Assembly (NCBI RefSeq): GCF_004363175.1 | Contig: NZ_SNYR01000003.1 | Coordinates: 582,193-646,192, forward strand | Length of the DNA: 64,000 nucleotides | Source: Maritalea mobilis | GTDB lineage: Bacteria > Pseudomonadota > Alphaproteobacteria > Rhizobiales > Devosiaceae | Direction: 5' to 3' | Notes under the pieces: model-generated | Database searches by the model: none | Told to the model about the DNA's origin: nothing | The model's input: only the letters and a program-made list of their open reading frames with translations | Translations under genes and position numbers: made by a program | In this document: piece after piece, positions 60,809 through 64,000 of the stretch | Numbering within the stretch: the stretch's first letter is position 1 | How the letters are laid out: each line of letters opens with the position of its first letter

Positions 60809-62212
60809 ATGAGCGCGTTGACCCAAGAATATGCTGTAAAAGACCTCAGCTTGGCAGATTATGGCCGCAAAGAAATTGAAATGGCCGAGGTGGAAATGCC
60901 GGGCCTTATGGCCATCCGCCAAGAATTTGCCGCATCCCAACCGTTGAAGGGCGCGCGCATTGCAGGCTCTTTGCACATGACCATCCAAACAGCTGTGTTG
61001 ATCGAAACATTGGTGGCTCTGGGTGCAGAAGTGCGCTGGGCATCTTGCAACATTTATTCAACCCAAGATCACGCCGCCGCGGCGATTGCCGCTGCAGGCA
61101 TTCCAGTGTTTGCCCACAAAGGCGAAACTTTGGAAGAATATTGGGACTTTGCTGACCGCTTGTTCGAATTCGACAATGGCGAAATGGCCAACATGATTTT
61201 GGATGATGGCGGCGACGCCACCATGTTGGTGCTCAACGGCGCGAAAGCCGAACAAGATCCATCATTCTTGGAAAACCCATCTAACGAAGAAGAAGAAGTG
61301 TTTTTTGCCACGATCAAAAAACGGTTGGCGAAAGATTCTAGCTTCTATTCACGTGTACGCGACAGCATCAAAGGTGTTTCTGAGGAAACAACCACCGGTG
61401 TGATCCGTTTGTATCAATTGCAGGAAAAAGGCGAATTGCCATTCCCAGCAATCAATGTGAACGACAGCGTGACCAAATCTAAGTTCGACAACAAATATGG
61501 TTGTCGCGAAAGCTTGGTGGATGCGATCCGCCGCGGCACAGACGTGATGATGGCAGGCAAAGTGGCCATTGTTTGTGGTTATGGCGATGTGGGCAAAGGG
61601 TCCGCCGCTTCTCTGCGTGGTGCCGGCGCCCGCGTGATGGTCACCGAAGTAGACCCGATCTGCGCCTTGCAAGCAGCGATGGACGGCTATGAAGTGGTAA
61701 CCCTCGAAGACGACATTGAGCGTGCAGACATTGTGGTTACCGCCACAGGCAACAAAGACATTTTGACCCTTGATCATATGCGCCGCCTGAAAGATATGGC
61801 AATCGTGGCCAACATTGGTCACTTCGACAATGAAATTCAGGTTTCTGCACTGCGCAACCAAAAATGGACCAACATCAAGCCTCAAGTGGACATGATCGAG
61901 TTCCCGCAAGGCAACCGCATGATCCTCTTGTCGCAAGGCCGCTTGGTGAATCTGGGCAACGCCACAGGTCATCCAAGCTTTGTGATGAGTGCGTCTTTCG
62001 CCAACCAGACCTTGGCGCAAATCGAACTGTTCGCCCATGGCGAAAAGTACGAAAACAAAGTTTATGTGCTGCCAAAACACTTGGACGAAAAAGTTGCTGC
62101 ACTGCATTTGGAGAAATTGGGCGCCAAGCTGACCAAGCTCTCAAAAGAGCAAGCCGATTACATCGGTGTTGAGCAAAATGGACCGTTCAAATCTGAGCAA
62201 TATCGCTATTGA
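60809..62212 (+). CDS. ahcY: S-adenosylhomocysteinase
   Basis: A 467-residue enzyme with AAGGAG 8 bases before the ATG. NAD binding is in [12 protein letters not shown], substrate residues are in [15 protein letters not shown] and [14 protein letters not shown], and the C terminus ends PFKSEQYRY as in all SAHHs. Its length includes the insertion typical of the bacterial long form (about residues 150-190). It hydrolyses S-adenosylhomocysteine to homocysteine and adenosine, sustaining the methyl cycle. Confidence 0.97.
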   Translation: MSALTQEYAVKDLSLADYGRKEIEMAEVEMPGLMAIRQEFAASQPLKGARIAGSLHMTIQTAVLIETLVALGAEVRWASCNIYSTQDHAAAAIAAAGIPVFAHKGETLEEYWDFADRLFEFDNGEMANMILDDGGDATMLVLNGAKAEQDPSFLENPSNEEEEVFFATIKKRLAKDSSFYSRVRDSIKGVSEETTTGVIRLYQLQEKGELPFPAINVNDSVTKSKFDNKYGCRESLVDAIRRGTDVMMAGKVAIVCGYGDVGKGSAASLRGAGARVMVTEVDPICALQAAMDGYEVVTLEDDIERADIVVTATGNKDILTLDHMRRLKDMAIVANIGHFDNEIQVSALRNQKWTNIKPQVDMIEFPQGNRMILLSQGRLVNLGNATGHPSFVMSASFANQTLAQIELFAHGEKYENKVYVLPKHLDEKVAALHLEKLGAKLTKLSKEQADYIGVEQNGPFKSEQYRY

Positions 62213-62235
62213 GATTCATTTGCAGACATTTATCC

Positions 62236-62265
62236 AAAGGGGCGTGCAAAACGCCCCTTTTTTTT
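62236..62265 (+). terminator. Rho-independent terminator of ahcY
   Basis: AAAGGGGCGT (62236-62245) and ACGCCCCTTT (62251-62260) with loop GCAAA form a 10-bp stem followed by TTTTT. Confidence 0.93.
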
Positions 62266-62368
62266 GCCCAAAACGCATTTTGACTCTTGTTGCGCGATTC
62301 GCCGAAGCGGTATGGTGAAGTGATTCGTTGAGCGGGCAGCGATTTGATTAATTTTTAAGGGGCAAAAC

Positions 62369-64000
62369 ATGGGGCCGGTCAAATTCCGGATTGATAGAGG
62401 AGTCGCTAAACTAGGTTGCGCAACTCTTGCTATGTTGGCCGCAAAACCAGCCCTCGCTCAAACAAATATATCTACCGAACAGCTTGTTGCCACCACCCCA
62501 TTGGCCGTTGCCATGGGCGCATTGCTGTGTGGTGGTGTGGCCACCTATATGGCCCTTCGCCAACACCGCAAAGCCGAACTTTTGCGGGTGAAAACCCAGC
62601 GCCAGCTTGCCGAAATGAGCGCTGCGCTGGACGAAAAAGGTGCAATTTTGCATGGCATGCGCGAAGTGACGTTGATTTGGCGGGGCGATGAAGGCCGTGC
62701 CGATTCCATCGGCCCCATCCAAGCCACCATCCCAACCTGCCAGCGCATCGATGATATTTTGGATTTCAAAAGCTGGTTGGACGCAAAGGCGGCAATTGAA
62801 GTTTCATTCAAGCTAGATGAGCTGCAAGCGCAAGGGCGTGAATTCGAATATCGAGCCCCCGGATTGGGTGACCGTGACTACCGCATCTCTGGCCGCGTGG
62901 TCGCAGGCAAGCCGCTTATCCGCATCTCGCCGCGTGAAGCGGAAGTGGATGAGCCCTATGTGTTGGCCGAAACGCGCAATAATGTGCCCACCATTGAAAC
63001 CTATGCGGCGCTGATTGATAAGTTCAACCACCCAGCATGGGTACGCAATTTTCAGGGGCAGTTGGTCAAGGTCAACGAAGCCTATTTGAAAATGGCTTTG
63101 GGCGGGGCAGGGCTTGATCCGGAACAGCCGATTCCAGAACTCTTCGATGAAGAAACGCTTGCCCGACATCGTCGTCTTGATCCGTTAGATGGTGGTCCCC
63201 TTTCAGTGACCGAAGAGCATGATGATTTTGGCGTGTTAGACGTCACCATGTTCAAACTGGCCGATGGCACCGCTGGCTATGCGGTGCAGGGCCTCGCCTC
63301 GAACGAAGACAAAAACGACCCCAAAGCCAGCTTCCTAACCGCGGCCATCAATGAATTGCGCACACCGGTTGCTGTGTTCGACGGCGCGGGGCAGCTCACC
63401 CATTTCAATAAGGCATTTGGCGAATTTTGGGAAATGGATGTGGCCTGGCTGGAAACTCAGCCAAGTGAAAAGGCGATTTTGGATCGCTTGCGCACCCAGG
63501 GTAAATTGCCCATGGAGCCAGATTATAAAAAATGGCGTGCGCAACATCTGGAGGCATACGGCCTTAAGAAAACGCGCGAGACCATGTGGCATTTGCCAAG
63601 CGGCCAAGTGCTGAATGTGATTGCGTCACCTGCGCCGCACGAACGCGGCGTGATTTATGTTTATCACAATGTGACTGAGCAATTGGCGCTCGAAAGCCGC
63701 TATAACGCGCTCATTCATGTGCAAGACGAAACCCTGAACGCGTTGTCAGAAGCAGTGGCCGTGTTTGGCACTGATGGCCGATTAAAATTGCATAATGCGC
63801 AGCTTTCTCGCATCTGGAAGCTGCCAATGAACAAGCTGAACAAGCAAACCCACATTGCCGATATCGCCGCCATCAGCGCGGAAACGCTGCCAGAAGATGG
63901 GGATCGCATTTGGAGCGAGCTTAAAGTTGACATTCTGGATCTTGATGCAGAGCGCCACGACAAAAAAGGCCGCATTGTCCGCTCCGATAATCGCTTGATT
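62369..64000 (+). CDS. DivL-like PAS sensor kinase, N-terminal part, cut by window edge
   Basis: The frame from ATG 62369 (AAGGGGC upstream) is open to the window end, giving 544 residues with no stop. The N terminus has a hydrophobic segment at about residues 45-65 (TPLAVAMGALLCGGVATYMAL, quoted in part: LAVAMGALLCGGVATYM). PAS-like domains follow with REVTLIWRGDEG near residue 100 and TPVAVFDGAGQLTHFNKAF near residue 330, and a third near residue 470 (EAVAVFGTDGRLKLHNAQL). Position right after ahcY and PAS content match the DivL-like kinases of Rhizobiales. The catalytic domain lies outside the window, so kinase activity cannot be judged here. Confidence 0.72.
   Translation, partial: MGPVKFRIDRGVAKLGCATLAMLAAKPALAQTNISTEQLVATTPLAVAMGALLCGGVATYMALRQHRKAELLRVKTQRQLAEMSAALDEKGAILHGMREVTLIWRGDEGRADSIGPIQATIPTCQRIDDILDFKSWLDAKAAIEVSFKLDELQAQGREFEYRAPGLGDRDYRISGRVVAGKPLIRISPREAEVDEPYVLAETRNNVPTIETYAALIDKFNHPAWVRNFQGQLVKVNEAYLKMALGGAGLDPEQPIPELFDEETLARHRRLDPLDGGPLSVTEEHDDFGVLDVTMFKLADGTAGYAVQGLASNEDKNDPKASFLTAAINELRTPVAVFDGAGQLTHFNKAFGEFWEMDVAWLETQPSEKAILDRLRTQGKLPMEPDYKKWRAQHLEAYGLKKTRETMWHLPSGQVLNVIASPAPHERGVIYVYHNVTEQLALESRYNALIHVQDETLNALSEAVAVFGTDGRLKLHNAQLSRIWKLPMNKLNKQTHIADIAAISAETLPEDGDRIWSELKVDILDLDAERHDKKGRIVRSDNRLI

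Overview
The window looks like chromosome from an alphaproteobacterium, probably of the Rhizobiales (Hyphomicrobiales). Evidence: a pckA / ChvI-ChvG / short HprK / EIIA-Man / HPr / ahcY block followed by a DivL-like PAS kinase, an imuA-imuB-dnaE2 mutagenesis cassette, short overlapping operons, and moderate GC with strong AAGGAG-type ribosome binding sites. No rRNA, CRISPR array, transposase or phage gene was seen. The only RNA gene found is tRNA-Arg(CCG).

The left 40 kb is almost entirely catabolic. 1-709 is the end-truncated start of an MFS transporter. 976-8263 is an operon for an Amidohydrolase-3 enzyme, a COG0523 (CobW-like) metallochaperone and a branched-chain-amino-acid-type ABC importer with a LivM-LivG fusion. 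8515-11452 is a class III aminotransferase plus two SDR dehydrogenases. 11466-19073 is a homoprotocatechuate (3,4-dihydroxyphenylacetate) meta-cleavage cluster: divergent hpaR, then hpaF, hpaE, hpaD, succinate-semialdehyde dehydrogenase, hpaG, hpaH, hpaI. An AraC regulator follows. A palindrome, TTTAAC-NN-GTTAAA, lies in the hpaR-hpaF gap and upstream of the AraC gene, and a weaker copy lies upstream of the aminotransferase operon. It probably marks an HpaR regulon that ties the three units together. No 4-hydroxyphenylacetate hydroxylase is present, so the entry substrate is unknown.

20278-23872 holds an SDR / MoaF-like / SnoaL-like operon and a divergent aldehyde dehydrogenase. 24564-39014 looks like a deoxy-sugar (L-fucose type) locus. 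It contains an IclR regulator, a Gfo/Idh oxidoreductase, a sugar mutarotase, a UxaA-type dehydratase split into two genes, a DHRS6-like SDR, a FAH-family hydrolase and an FMN L-lactate dehydrogenase. These fit the non-phosphorylative route from fuconate to pyruvate plus L-lactate. A LacI regulator with two matching operators, a CUT1 sugar ABC importer and a GH151-type cytoplasmic alpha-L-fucosidase complete the locus.

The right part is mostly core: imuABC with a LexA-like box, tRNA-Arg, polA, a small DUF3955-like membrane protein, a serine beta-lactamase-like hydrolase, two GNATs, an MFS transporter, a SleB-type cell wall hydrolase, a TipAS-type MerR regulator with a 19-bp-spacer promoter, pckA, ChvI/ChvG, HprK/EIIA/HPr, a DUF2937 protein, ahcY, and the start of a DivL-like kinase that runs off the window.

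All assignments rest on reading translations and motifs by eye; no database search was run. Specific substrates in the catabolic regions are inferences from gene context.
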